Origin: Ignelater luminosus
Taxonomy: Eukaryota > Arthropoda > Insecta > Coleoptera > Elateridae
Direction of reading: 5' to 3'
Assembly: GCA_011009095.1 (NCBI GenBank)
Contig: VTPC01000456.1
Span: 1 to 64,000, forward strand
Length of the DNA stretch: 64,000 bases
The position numbers were made by a program, and so were the translations under genes. The notes under the pieces were generated by a model. That model did not search any database. It saw nothing but the letters and a program-made list of their open reading frames with translations, and was not told where the DNA came from. Below are positions 1 to 11,829 of this stretch, piece after piece (within the stretch, counting starts at the first letter, position 1; each line of letters begins with the position of its first letter).

Positions 1-2040
1 TTTTTTAGGAACATGTTATGGCACCACAGTAACGTTTTCTCCAAAGCCAAACACTGAAAAATGAACTGGTCGGCCTTTTGTTTGTGTCACTATTAGTGGT
101 AACTCCCGTTTGTTTAATTTAATTGCTCCTACAACTGTAAACCTGTGATACTTCAAAGCGTTTCAACCAAATTGTAACTACTGAACCAACGATCCATAGT
201 AATGTTTTTTCCTGAGCCCGACAAGTGATTGATCGTTCGTAGTCTAACAGCAGTATAGGAGTTGTCGACTCTGAAAGAACATTCTGGCTGCACACTAGTG
301 TAGATTTCCATATGTGATTCTGGATCGGTTTATTTGGGATATACATACATTCAGTGTAACGTTCTCTCCAACCGAATAATAAATTTTGCAATTTCTCTCA
401 TACTTGTATAATCAAATCTAATAACCCTCAAAAGAAACTTAAATCTTCCTAATGGCATAGCAGTTCCAAAAATTTCTGACCAGATACCACCATCACCCTA
501 AAACTCGCATTCTTCCTTCCACCATGACCATTGCCAACTAAATACTAGAAGCCAAAAAACGCTTTCATTTCTCCTTTTGAATTTGGAAGGGCGTCATTTT
601 TCTCTTTGTACCTCACAACAATTTTTTGAATATACATACTGGTATATCCTAAAACAATGTCGATGGTACTGTCGAACAAAAGGTTCTAAGCATCAATGGG
701 TGTTAATGCGTTTTTCCCTTCTCTAGCAGTACCAGAATTATATTCTCCTGCCTGGTTCGAATATTACGTGAAGGTGCAAATTTGCTCTGCTTTATGCCAT
801 CCTTCCCATAGTAATATTGACCCCTGTTGATTTCGTCTACTATATCTTCATGTGTCTTAGTACCTTTTTTTAGTTCTGTATCAATTTGATGGCCACTATG
901 TTCCTTTTTATCTGAATCAATCAGGGAATTATTAGAATCTTCACTTGTTTTAATATAGCTAGGCTGTTAAACGCTGCAGTCTTTTTTCATACGTATCCGC
1001 AAAAATCTTCATGTTAAAATTGTTCACAAGTCTGAAAAATCATAAACACAAAAAGTAATCGTCTTCTTCTACTCAAGCAAAACCAACACTGCTACAAATA
1101 CGTTAGAAATCATTTCAGTGAATACCCTAATGTTTAGAAGATTCAATTTAAAAAATAGGGGATTCCCAGGCAATTACTTAGGAAATAATAACGTTGGTGG
1201 TATTGCAAGTTACGCACGAACAAAATTACATATTCGGTCGGGTGAGGTCTGTGAGTACAGTTGGCCCTATAATTTCAAAATGCTTAAGAGTTTTTTGAAA
1301 AAATTTGTATAGGGGATGCCTCTATAAAAGTCTCGAAGGTACCTAGAGGCTCAGTGAGGAAAAATTAAAAACATGCAAATTAGCTATCATTAATTTTTAA
1401 TCTGCCTTGGACTGATAGGCCAGAGAGATTGTTTTTCAGTTTATTATTATAATAATAAATAAAATCTAAACCATTTAATTATAACTATTACTTATTATTA
1501 ATTAGATTTAACTTATTTTTAGTTTACCTTTTCCAAAAAACTTAGTTTCAGGGAAAGAAGCACCCAAGTCCAAAATTTCGAAAATTTAGAATTTCCTTAA
1601 TGCTACACATTTTGGTTTGAATTATTGTCAGGATGAAAAGCTTTGTCTATAGCTACGTATTAAACAATACACTGATTTATTACTATTTAACATAATACTA
1701 GAGCTGGTGCAGACGGACTTTCGAGTTAACTTTCGGCGTTGCGTCATCTATTTTCTTAACCATCTTGGACTAGAAATGGGTATGGACCATCGATCGGGGT
1801 CGCTTTTGTTTACACAATGTTACACTTGCCATGGATAGTTGAAGGTCTAGCTTTGCATATCGCTATGGTCTGTACATATTGTAAGAAACCGAGTCGAAGT
1901 TACAGCACAGAATTTAGCGTAGGAAATCCAAGGTGGCATAAAACTAGTATAACAACTAACATTGCATATTAAGTATAGCTTTGTGTATCTGGTTTCCTTT
2001 TAGGAGGCAGATTGCAGGATTATTCCAAGAAGTGATCCTC
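1..2040. other. AT-rich stretch without a recognised gene
   Basis: No gene is recognised. A 90-codon open frame on the minus strand (391-119) and a 64-codon frame on the plus strand (1118-1312) are the longest, and neither resembles a known family. Base composition is the AT-rich background of the window. There are no splice-flanked open frames worth calling. Confidence 0.5.
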
Positions 2041-2089
2041 CGTTAACATTCTTGATAGAGTTAAATACATTGACAACTCTGGCAATGTC

Positions 2090-2690
2090 CGCCATTGACC
2101 TACTTCAGTGAGTTGAATGCCGTGACGGCTTGAGATATAACGTCACACGAGCCACCTTCGGTTGTTCCCGGTCGGACTTCGTTGTCTATTAATCTCCATA
2201 AGAAGTCTACTAATCTTCTTAACAGAATTTGGTTCGGTGACTCTTCCTGAGAAATGATATACCTGTCAAAATAGAAAAGAAGGTGGTCGGTTCAGCAGAC
2301 ATCTGAAAACCGTTCCCCACCACACCAAACAAACAAGGTGCCATCGCTGTAGGACGAGCTACTTCTGAGATACAGAGTATCTGTTAAAAAAGCAAAGAAC
2401 GGCGTGTCTCACCTAGATCATCTGAAAACCATTTCCCTACCACTCCTAGCATTCAAAGTCCCATCTCGATAGGACCAGCTGTTTCTGAAATATGAAACAT
2501 CAGTTATAAAGAAAAAAACCTTGTTAAGAAAGCTAAATGTCACCACGACTTGGGCTATCTAGGTCAAGCTTCGCCTTCCATTCACCTTCTTGAGGCAACT
2601 GAACAAATGTCACTATGGCTTGGGCTATACCCTCCATTAACCTCATTTAAAAAGTCACCCAGGCCTAGCTACGCTGTTTTTGTCTAGTTT
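2090..2690 (-). repeat. Two-module GCCCGA-type repeat patch, reverse orientation
   Basis: GC-richer patch. Read on the minus strand it shows the module found at 38.3-39.4 kb: a CTTTCTTAAGAAG-like step, then GGTTAATGGAGGGYAAAGCC, then a CCGA-like box. Examples lie near 2,160-2,220 (ending in a GTCGGACTTCG-like box on the plus strand) and 2,520-2,680 (two copies). Inside it, 2,300-2,530 is a tandem duplication with a period of about 119 bp: the same CATCTGAAAACC start occurs at 2,300 and at 2,419, followed by diverged but alignable sequence. No coding potential is seen. Confidence 0.6.
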
Positions 2691-2699
2691 TGGTGTCAG

Positions 2700-4440
2700 A
2701 TGTCGCCTACTCTATGGCGTTTGTCAATTATAGAACTTTTGAGAATTTGGCTGTTGCATCGTCTGTCAGTTAAATGCAAAATGTAGCTTTTGCAGTATTT
2801 TTATCAAACCTCTTTTGTCATCCCAACTAAAATTCTTGCATTTATCAACCGTTAAATTTAAGAAATACTAAGAGGTTTAAAGATCCGCAAATAAATTTCC
2901 AATTAACGCTTCAAGTTATCTTTGGCGCAATTTATCAGTTGACACAGTTACATTTTGTCAGTTAATTTATTTCCTCGTTTTCCGTACAATTTATGTGAAT
3001 TTCGAAAGTCAAACTGAAACTTCTTTACTAAAGTAACAATGGTAGTAATTGGTTTGAATTTCCTGCCAAAAATCTTCCGGCAAAACCATCTCTGGACTTT
3101 GCGTTTTTTTTTTGTTGAGACAATAATTCGCCATTACTGTTTTCTTTACTTTTTTTGTGCATCGTACAAAACCTAGAAACGTTAATTAGACTTTACAGTA
3201 AAGGCGTTATTGAAAAATATTAATATTTTCCATTTGGATGTAGTCTTGTTACGGAAAAAACGGAATTTAGTGACTCAAATGGGTCTAGTGTACCACTTGG
3301 CCAGCTCGGAAGGTCGGAGACTGATTGATTAGAAAGTAAAGCTAGTTGTTAGTTTACTCTTGATATTGAGATTGGGGAATGTGTCAAATAAATGGACATC
3401 ATTGACGATAAAGACTCTGAATAGCCAGGCCTTGCCATAAACCGTCTATGTCGACTTGAGAAAGCTTAGACTGTTGCTACGAATTTTATTTGATTAATAA
3501 GTTGAGCTCGTAATAATAAAACTTTTTTTTACGGTTCTATGTTTATAAAACTTAAATAGCTACGATCTCCACGGCCTGGAGAACTGTTTCTGTTAAACGC
3601 AAGTTCACTGCAATTCACAGTTATCGCGTATATCTGTAATTGATTCAAACAGAAACATCCAAACACAAAAGTATAGCTTAATAAATACATCTCCTCTCAC
3701 ATTCTGTCCGGGAACTACTTTCAATCTCTTCTTTTTTGTTTGCTTTTTGATTTTTTGATTATTACAATTTTTCACTTCTTGCAAAACAACTTAAAACGGC
3801 CTATGAAAGATTGCATATTGTATTTGCACCTAGCTAGTCTCCTCGGTAGGAATGTAGCAACGGTTTTTATCTAATCATTAAAAATAATAGAATCAAACCA
3901 CTGACTCTGTCTGCAGTTTGGGAACTTTCTCCCTCCAGGTCGAATATACCATTTAACTTGAGACAACTAAATATCTCAATAAATAAGCAGTACAGTACTT
4001 CAGAAACGGTGCATTGAACTGAAATTTACTTTTCTTAAATTTAAGAAATCTAGTTATTAAAGAATTGTTCTTACTTAATTGATCAAACTTATTGTGTTTC
4101 TCTTTTTGAAATTACTTTACTTTTATTTTATTTTATTTCCAACTTGTTTTGGTTTTGTCGATTGTAACGCCATCTACGATCATGCGAAATCCATGCTAGG
4201 ACATCAAAGACGCGGCTTTTTAATTGACAATAATTTTAGAATCGTTTGTTTCAAACAGAACTTACGTATTCTTCTCCAAGGAATCCGAATCTGCAATAAA
4301 AAAATGGGGGTTCCCATTGGAAATTTCAAAGTTGCCCTCCTTGCTTCACCCCCAGAGAGCGGGCTAATTTTTATACAGGCAGACGTTCCCCTATATAATA
4401 TTAAAGGCATAATTGAAACATTTTTTTGTACAATGCTTAT
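2700..4440. other. No recognised gene; one unassigned signal-like open frame
   Basis: Mostly AT-rich. An open frame at 4079-4447 (+, 122 codons) starts with a very hydrophobic stretch (MIKLIVFLFLKLLYFYF) that looks like a signal or membrane segment, followed by an unrecognised part containing GVPIGNFKVALLASPPESG. It overlaps an 88-codon frame on the other strand. The second half weakly recalls the middle of some LINE gag proteins, but not enough to name it. It abuts the gypsy gag remnant. Confidence 0.35.
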
Positions 4441-5040
4441 TTCTTGAGACCCTAAAGACCCTGCTAACAAACGTTTGAGAGACTTTGATGAGCACCAACG
4501 TCGAAAGCTGCTTACGGATTTCGAGACTGGGAATCGTTAACCGTCCCAACTGCTACGGTAAATGCGCATTTACGGTTTCGACAAGGTGTCTGACGCCGTG
4601 CTGAAAACCTTCAGGCTCCAGCACATCCTGTCACAGACACAGACTGTGCTCTCCGCCAGCACTGACGGTGTCCATCTCGGCAAATGGTCGCAATTTCCAA
4701 ACAAATCATAGAAGTAAACGCGCCTGTCTCACGGCACGGCATTGTCCGCCACCACGGACGCTAACGAGTTTTTCAAACATTATTGGATTTCCTGGAACGA
4801 CGAGTAGCAACGCTAACAAAGATGGTGCAGCAGTTGCGCCTGAAGTAGCGCTTAGAGAGTACTACCCATCGTTGCTCTCAGACCCTCTCTAACTCGAGAA
4901 GCCTTTCCGAAGTCAGTGATTCTTTGCTACTATCACCGTCGGTTTAGTCAGGAAGCCCGCAAATGCCACCAGCCTCTCAACGATCTCAAACGGACCACCG
5001 TTGAGGGCTCCACTGACCTTGGTAACAGAGCTAAATATTA
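4440..5040 (+). pseudogene. Ty3/gypsy-type gag remnant
   Basis: One frame from about 4,470 to 4,710 carries RLRDFDEHQRRKLLTDFE, then PSQLLR, then DKVSDAVLKTFRLQHIL and QTVLSAS, interrupted by two in-frame stops. This is the order seen in arthropod Ty3/gypsy gag proteins (the RKLL..E.GDRKPSQLLR region followed by the L..QRLP..VQ..L segment). A second frame at 4,920-5,040 reads CYYHRRFSQEARKCHQP, the C-x-x-H...C motif that follows gag in this lineage. The 4,710-4,920 stretch between them is frameshifted and poorly conserved. Gag packages the RNA of the element. No protease or reverse transcriptase follows; repeat sequence begins at once. The copy is dead. Confidence 0.8.
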
Positions 5041-5150
5041 TTAGGGCTCGGGCTACGCTCTCGACAGGCCACCTACGGTGGCCCTAAGTCGTTCTTTGGT
5101 CTTCACTATAACCTTGTTAAGACGGCTAAACGTTGCTAGGGCTCGTTTAT
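5035..5150 (-). repeat. Two-module GCCCGA-type repeat, reverse orientation
   Basis: Read on the minus strand this gives a CGAGCCCTAGCAACG start, a GTCTTAACAAGG step, then a GGGCCACCGTAGGTGGCC palindrome-like core and a GTAGCCCGAGCCC box. The ccaccNNaggtgg core followed by a short spacer and a GCCCGA box is the second module of the repeat at 38.3-39.4 kb, so this is the same family in the opposite orientation. Confidence 0.6.
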
Positions 5151-7740
5151 GTTAAAAATCAAATACACGTGACAATGTGTGATACAATATTAGGAAGACT
5201 GCGGTTTTTGAAACTAATTTAGTCGAAATTTTTAATTCTTTAACAAATCTCTTTAAAACGCTGTAAATTGTTTATAAGTGACAGGTTTCAATTTAGATTT
5301 GACAAGAAAAAATATTTAATTTGACGTTTGTGTTTGCCATAGGTGGCTGAAAACAATCGACGCCGTTGAACACATTCCAATTGGAAAGAATTAAACGCCA
5401 CAAAATCTGCCGGAACCAAATGAAACCCTAAGCGTTTGATTATTTCTAAGCAGTTCCATAAGGCTAGTACATTGGACGGAGAGTTTCGTCAGCGATTTTT
5501 TTGAAATTTTTGGTGCGTTTCACAGCGAATTTTGGGGGACGCCATCTACCCTCGCCCTTTTCCCCTTTGCGATTGTACAGTACAGCCTTGCACCAAACGA
5601 GATGTTGATCATTGGCAAAAAAGAGAAAGATGAGTCCGACAACTTTTAATATACTTCCAACTCTATAATACTCAAAACTTACGTTTTGTGACTTACAATT
5701 TTTTTGCATTGGATCCTTCGTAGTACTGAAGTGACAGCTTTTTAAGTCAGACGTGAAAGATAGCAACGAAGTAAGGTTAATAAAGATCTGAAAACTTGGA
5801 ACAATATATTTGGTTCAAAACAAAGGTATGTTAGATCAGTAAAGATTTAAAATTGCAATTTTTATGAAATCCAATCTGCTGCCATACGAGTGTTTTTGAA
5901 CATTGAATTTTTATACGGAACGGTTTTGTTTCCAGAACAGAATCTATCTGCAGTCAAAACATGATTATCTTCAGATACAACCACACATTTTGTGTCTTAT
6001 ACTAAATGACAACATATAGTCACTGTGTGGTCAACCTGAGGAAACAATTTAAATTTTTATGTGAAAACGTTTTATAGTGTAATTTAAAAATTTTTAATTA
6101 ATAAATTATAAAAAATGTTAAAAAATAATGCCTTTAACTGAAAGGTTCCCGCAGCATATGCAAACTCCACAAATCTGAAGTTATCTCCCCATAATACGCT
6201 CAAAGAGAAATGTTTTAAATAACTTTTGAAGTTTCTCATTTAAATTTCACCTAAAATATATCTCAACTTGGTTTATAAAGTTATTCTCTGCATAAATTAA
6301 TATTTTGAATTTATTGAATGAAAGTTTAACTAAAGAGGGATTTTTAAAAAATAATCTCTGCTCTCAGTCAGCTAAAGTTCTAAATTTAATTTTATACTAA
6401 TATACACGCTGTAAAATATAAATAGGAAAATTCCAAATTAATTTTAAAAATTAGCATTTTTAATAATTTCCACATTCAATTTATTTCAATCTGAAGACCT
6501 ACCGCCACAAGAGAGTTATTGACGAAAACGTTGACTTTTAGATTGAAAGTTGACATTTAATTTAGTACTTTGCTTTCTATTAATATCTTGACAGTGAATT
6601 TAAATCGCTTGAACAAAAATTTTTTAATGAATAATAAAGCGGTGTAACAGCTGTCAAAAGATAAAAAGAAATAATTTTCTGTATCATGTATACAGGGAAT
6701 AAATTTTTTTTAATTTGCAAGTTTAAATTTATTGTTGTGCATAATATAAACGCGGGCAATATTTTTTAATAAACTCCGTGATAATAATCCATTTAATACT
6801 TACTTTATACAAAATTACTTAATTTTAATGTATTCGTGCATAACTTTAGATGCACTTGCTCCAAGATAACAGGGGATGATTATACGATGCTAAAGGTAAT
6901 TACACAATTTATGCATACCGCACAACTGGTTTTATGGATGCACTTTAAAATCAACTAAAACGAAAACAAATTTCCATACTGAGTACTTTGTAATTTGTGA
7001 TTTTACATTGTAGTACATTATTATGAACTAGAACAACAAAAGGGATTTGATTTGAGTGTATCTCACTTAACGTGTTTATTCACTGTTGCATCACAGACTA
7101 TTTCTAATTTTACTGTTTTTCTTCATCTGGATATAATTTAAATAATATCAATACGAGTTAAAAGAAAGTAAAATAAAATTTGTTGATCAGATGTCTTTTT
7201 TATCTATTCATCGAGTATCGAGTAAGGTTAGAATAATTAAGTATAGACAAAGTGGTGAGAGACTAATTGCAATCTGCAGTATACCTGAACAATCAACTCT
7301 AATGAAATGTACATTTATGATTAAATGCATTCCACCCTCCACTTAATTGGAAATACAAAAGGTATAACAGGAATACACAAGTTTTAGGATTATTCAACAT
7401 TACCTAGAATTCACAAAGGTGAAACTATTTTGTTGGGTTTTTGACAAGTAACAAAAGGGAAAAAACTGTGTTGTTCTTAGTTAAACAATTCACAATTATT
7501 GATTAGATGCTGACAAACACAACATAAAAAACTTCGAAAACTCTCAAAAACTGTTGCATACGTGCTCTAATGGTAAATCACAGCACGCACTTAATTCTCT
7601 TTCTTTATCAAGAACTACAATGATGCTGTTTTTAATTGACACATTGAGTAATACATGGAATGAAAACTCAAATCCACATGATGACATCGTGTTTTAAGTT
7701 TCTTAATTCGCGCACTCTCATTCCACTATCTTTGATTGCA
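5150..7740. other. AT-rich non-coding stretch
   Basis: Very AT-rich, with no recognisable gene. A 100-codon minus-strand frame (5766-5464) is the only long open frame and is not recognised. No repeat of the neighbouring families is evident between about 5,800 and 7,700. Confidence 0.5.
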
Positions 7741-8634
7741 ATCAACAAAGAGAACAAAACCCGACTGCTTTCTGTGTGTAGCCTTCTCGAATAGATTGTT
7801 GGTTTCTTCAAGAAAGTTAATGAATGATAAAACCTAATCCGCCCCTGTGTGTAGCTTCCTTGATAAAGTCACTAAAAGGCTGAAAAGTGACCATAAGTTA
7901 GCCAATTTTTTGATGGGTAACTCTTTCAAAAATCCTAACAGAAGGTAAAGCCTGACCTATTTTAGTGCAGTGCAGAGAAGGTACAAGACATGTACGGATG
8001 TAGCATAAGAAAGTTACTTAAGAGCGTGGTTTTTCAAGAAGGTTAATGAAGAACAAAACGTAATCCGAAGAAGCGATCAAGAAAGGAAGAAAGAAAAATT
8101 TTGAATGAGTTCTATGAGGGCAATTCTCGATACTGCGCTCAATTTTTTCAAGAAGATGGCTTGTTTCAGACACAAAGCGAACAAGGTAAAAATCGAGGCC
8201 AAAGCCAATTTGGTCTCCGTGTATGGCTTCTAACAGAAAGTTAATATAAAATAGAATGTGTTCCTTTTCAGTGCTTAGCTTTCTCTGGTAGGTTAGTAAA
8301 TGACCAAGTCCGATCTGATTCTATGCATAACTTCCTTGAAAGAAGTAGTACAAAAGGAAGTTCCACTGTGAGCGACTCTGGATGATTGGTTTGAGGACAA
8401 AGCTCGATTCAATACATAGTTTCTTGAAGATGTTCCGTTTAAGGGTGAAGAAGAAGAGATGCTGACCGTGAGCCCCCAGAGATGGCTTGTCTTAGACAGT
8501 CGGTTTTGTTTCCGTTCTTTAAGAAGGTTAAACTCACGCGAAACGTGATTTTAGTCAAAGATCCAAGCTAGCAAATCAATGTTGCTTAAGTTTCTAAAGA
8601 GAAGCTGTCGTTTTGGCTGTAATGGTAAATGGAT

Positions 8635-9145
8635 TTTTGGTGAGATTGACGTACAAGTTCGATGCAGTTTCCACTTGCCCAGTATTGTGTCATGGTGGCG
8701 CAAAAATTCGATGTTTTGTGGAAATCCTGTGTCGTCGTGGTAACGGTTGAGGCATTCTTTAGATGTCACGGGTACAACGCAGAGAGCCGGTTTGTGGAAA
8801 TTCTGTGCCATGTGGCAATGCGATGTTGTGGTAGCAGTTGATACACAAAGCGCCAATTTTTGAGAAGGTGCGATGTGTGTTAGTCCCCCACAAATATGAT
8901 GCTATGTGGAAATTCTGTTGTGTTAACGGTTGGGGCATTCTTTAAATGCCACGACATAACGCGAAGCGCCGATTTTTGGTGAGCTGCGACGTGCAAGTTT
9001 GATGCAGTTTCTGCTTGCTCAGTATGTGTCATGGTGGCGCAAAAATGTGATGTTTTGTGGAAATTATGCGTCAGCATGGCAATGCGGTGTTGTGGTAACG
9101 GTTGAGACATTTCTCAGATGCACAACGCGTATCGCCGATTTCTGA
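8635..9145 (+). repeat. Two tandem copies of a ~338-bp unit
   Basis: The TTTTGGTGAGATTGACGTAC stretch near 8,635 recurs as TTTTGGTGAGCTGCGACGTG near 8,973, and both continue through GATGCAGTTT, a cattGGTGGCGCAAAAA-like run and GATGTTTTGTGGAAAT. Shorter GATGTTGTGGTAACGGTTGA-like segments recur inside each unit, so the duplication has internal sub-repeats. It is more GC-rich than the flanks. No gene is seen. Confidence 0.6.
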
Positions 9146-9599
9146 TAGTTGGTATTAGAAGATGCTGATTGTGTTGTTTGCGTTATGACGTGTTGTATGG
9201 CGTCGGGTCCGAGAAAAATACTATTCTGGCATTTGTTTCTAGGGAAAATCCCAAAAGAATCATAACGAGAACAGCTGACGCGGGGATTATTTTCTGGTTC
9301 TCCGGAATGCCATTATACCGCCAACTATTTCGCTCGATAAATTCATAGATGGCAGAAGCAAAACTTAAACCTCTTAATTAGTTTATAGAAAAAATAGTTT
9401 GACTGTGGACAACTGACTTACTTAGAAATAGATAGTGCACACCTGAAAAAGATGGCCCGTTTAAAGGTGAAGTGACAAGAATAAAAAGAGGACAAACTCC
9501 TACCCAATGGTTCTCCGTTGCAAAGCAAAATCGATTTTGTCTCCACGCATAGCTTTTTTGAAGAAAGCTAATAGGTGGCATAACCTGATCTTTTCCTTC

Positions 9600-9790
9600 C
9601 TGAAGGAAGAAGCCCAATGCATTTTTGCAGATGTAAGTGTAACATATTATAGTCGTCTCCGCATCCTAAGTTCCACATACTTTTATTTTGGCACTGTTTG
9701 TCACCCAGACAGCAAAATTCCATGTCTCTTCTGGTTTGCTTCTATCACTTTTCTTTGGGTCTTCCTCTTCGGCGTCTTCCACCTGGTACC
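9600..9790 (-). pseudogene. Possible LINE C-terminal tail
   Basis: On the minus strand 9,790-9,720 reads GRRRRGRPKEK, followed after two stops by DMEFCCLGDKQC and then KSMWNLGC. The basic GRR.RGRP..RW box followed by a D(M/I)...G......A.D...W segment is typical of the extreme C-terminus of several LINE ORF2 proteins. The match is short and broken, so it could be chance within the repeat field. Confidence 0.3.
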
Positions 9791-9999
9791 TATTTTTGTA
9801 TGTAACTTCTTTAAAGCTAGGAATTGAGAGGCTTGACTGTAAACAACTTTAAATGATTTTTTGGGGAGCAAAGTCCGATTTAGTGCAGAGCTCAGTTTCT
9901 TGAAGAAATCCCTTTATAAATAAAAGACAGAAAAGCCCGATCATGATTTATTGGCGCTGAATCGTTTCAAGGGTAAAGCCGGTTTTGTTTCCGTGCATA

Positions 10000-10800
10000 A
10001 CTTTCTTAAGATGGCAGGCATTTCAGCGTCGGGTGTGAAGCGAGACAGTAGACCTGGAACTAAACAGCGCGGTAACGCCCGGTATGGTGAATGATACCGA
10101 AGACAGCCAAAGGGGCCGTCAGCCACCATTCCGGACGCAAAAGTAGGATTGCGGATGTCCCTATTCAACAATTACTGTGATACTGCGTTTAAGAATAGGC
10201 GTAGGGCTAGCCCCATTTTCTAGACACCTCTGTTTCTCAGCTCCACCAGATTGTCTGGGGGGGCAGATCGTCACCACTACCCAATCCTTACAGGTTCTGA
10301 ACTTAGGGCTCTTGAGACCTGTACTCCACCACTTTGGGTGCACCAACTGTTGCCGCCTGCGTAATCGCTTTCAATCTCCCATCTTAGTCCTTCCCAAATT
10401 GTGATTTTCAAAAGAACCGTTTAAACCAACAACAAACCAAAATTTTCAACCACCATTCCTCCTCCTTCTTTTGTTGCAAACCCACTTTACTCCACCGGGT
10501 GCTGCTAATTTTACTATCATCAATTCCAGTATCCGCTTCGTTATCAATAATTCGACGCTATCTTTGGGCTCCGCCTTCAGCACCGACGACACCAGCATAA
10601 CCATAGCCATCGCAACGCCAACACCGCCAAATCCAACCAGCCATCATCACCAAGAACCGCCTCCAAGCAGCGTCTGCCGAAATGTCCACAAATTCAAAAA
10701 TTCTACTAACGCATTCAACACGACTCAACTCCACAACCTGATGAGCAAGAGTGTTCAGCTTCTATCAACATCAATATGTACAAGCATGGCTTAAGGGAAG
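10000..10800. other. GC-richer unexplained segment
   Basis: This 800-bp stretch is clearly less AT-rich than its surroundings and stays open in several frames: plus-strand frames at 10,177-10,404 and 10,471-10,794 (Thr/Pro/His-rich in the second) and minus-strand frames at 10,171-9,941 and 10,346-10,161. None resembles a known protein. A CA-rich run at 10,560-10,680 (cgccaacaccgccaaatcc-like) explains the low-complexity part. It could be decayed coding sequence of an unrecognised element or simply a GC-rich repeat. Confidence 0.35.
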
Positions 10801-11829
10801 CCTAAAGGCTTCTAAAACCGCCGCAAAGATCAATGGGTACACTTATTAAGAAGGCTAATATTGGGCAAAGCCCCATCCATTTCTCTGCACGACTCAAAAT
10901 AAAAATAATAATAAAATTTAAAAAAAAAGTAAAAAAGAACTTAAAATAATGAGAGAGAAGTCCGATTTTGGGTAACTTTTGATGACTTCTTTAAGGGCAC
11001 AGCTCAGCTCCTTGAAGAAACCCATTTATGGAAAATGCAAAAATGACAGTTACAAGGAAAGAAAAGTTTGATCATGCAACCTATTGTTTGTTTTGAGGGT
11101 AGAGTCGTGTTTGTTTGTTAAGATGATTTAAGGAAGTGTGTGTAACTTTCTTAAGGAGGTCAATAAGGGACGAGGTTTGATTTAATTCTACTTGACTTAA
11201 AATAATGAGGGAAAAATTCGATATATGGCCATTTTGGATGACTTCTTTTGGAACAAAGACCAATTCATTGCATAGCTTTCTGAAGAATGCAACTCATAAT
11301 CTAGAGGTTGAACTATTGCAGGGGGCTTGTTTGAGAGCATAGCGTCTCGTAGAAAATTAATAGGAAACGAAATCTGATCGTTTTGGTGTATAGCTTCCTC
11401 AAGATGGTTAATGAATGGCATATCATAATCCGATTTTCTGCACAGATTTCTTGAAAACAGTACTGTAGGAAGAAGCTTGACTGTGAGTATCTTTGATGGC
11501 AAAGCCCGATTGGGCAACTTTTTGAAGAAGCCTGTCAAAACGCAAAACAAAGGATAGAAAGAGGGAAAATTTTTGTGGTGTCTTGTTTTAAGTTAAGGAT
11601 ATTTTTGTTTGATGTAGGGTGAAATCTGATTCTCTTCAGTAGGTAGCTTCCTCAAGGTTTTGCGCATAGCTTCCTTGAAGAAAATAATAGAGGACGAAGT
11701 TCGACTCTGGACAACTTTAGGTGGCCTCTTTGCAAACAAAACCAAATAAGTGCATAGCTTCTTGAAGATTTTGGGCATAACGTCTGCGCAGAACTTATTA
11801 AAGGCAAAACACAGCACCGTAATTTTCCT

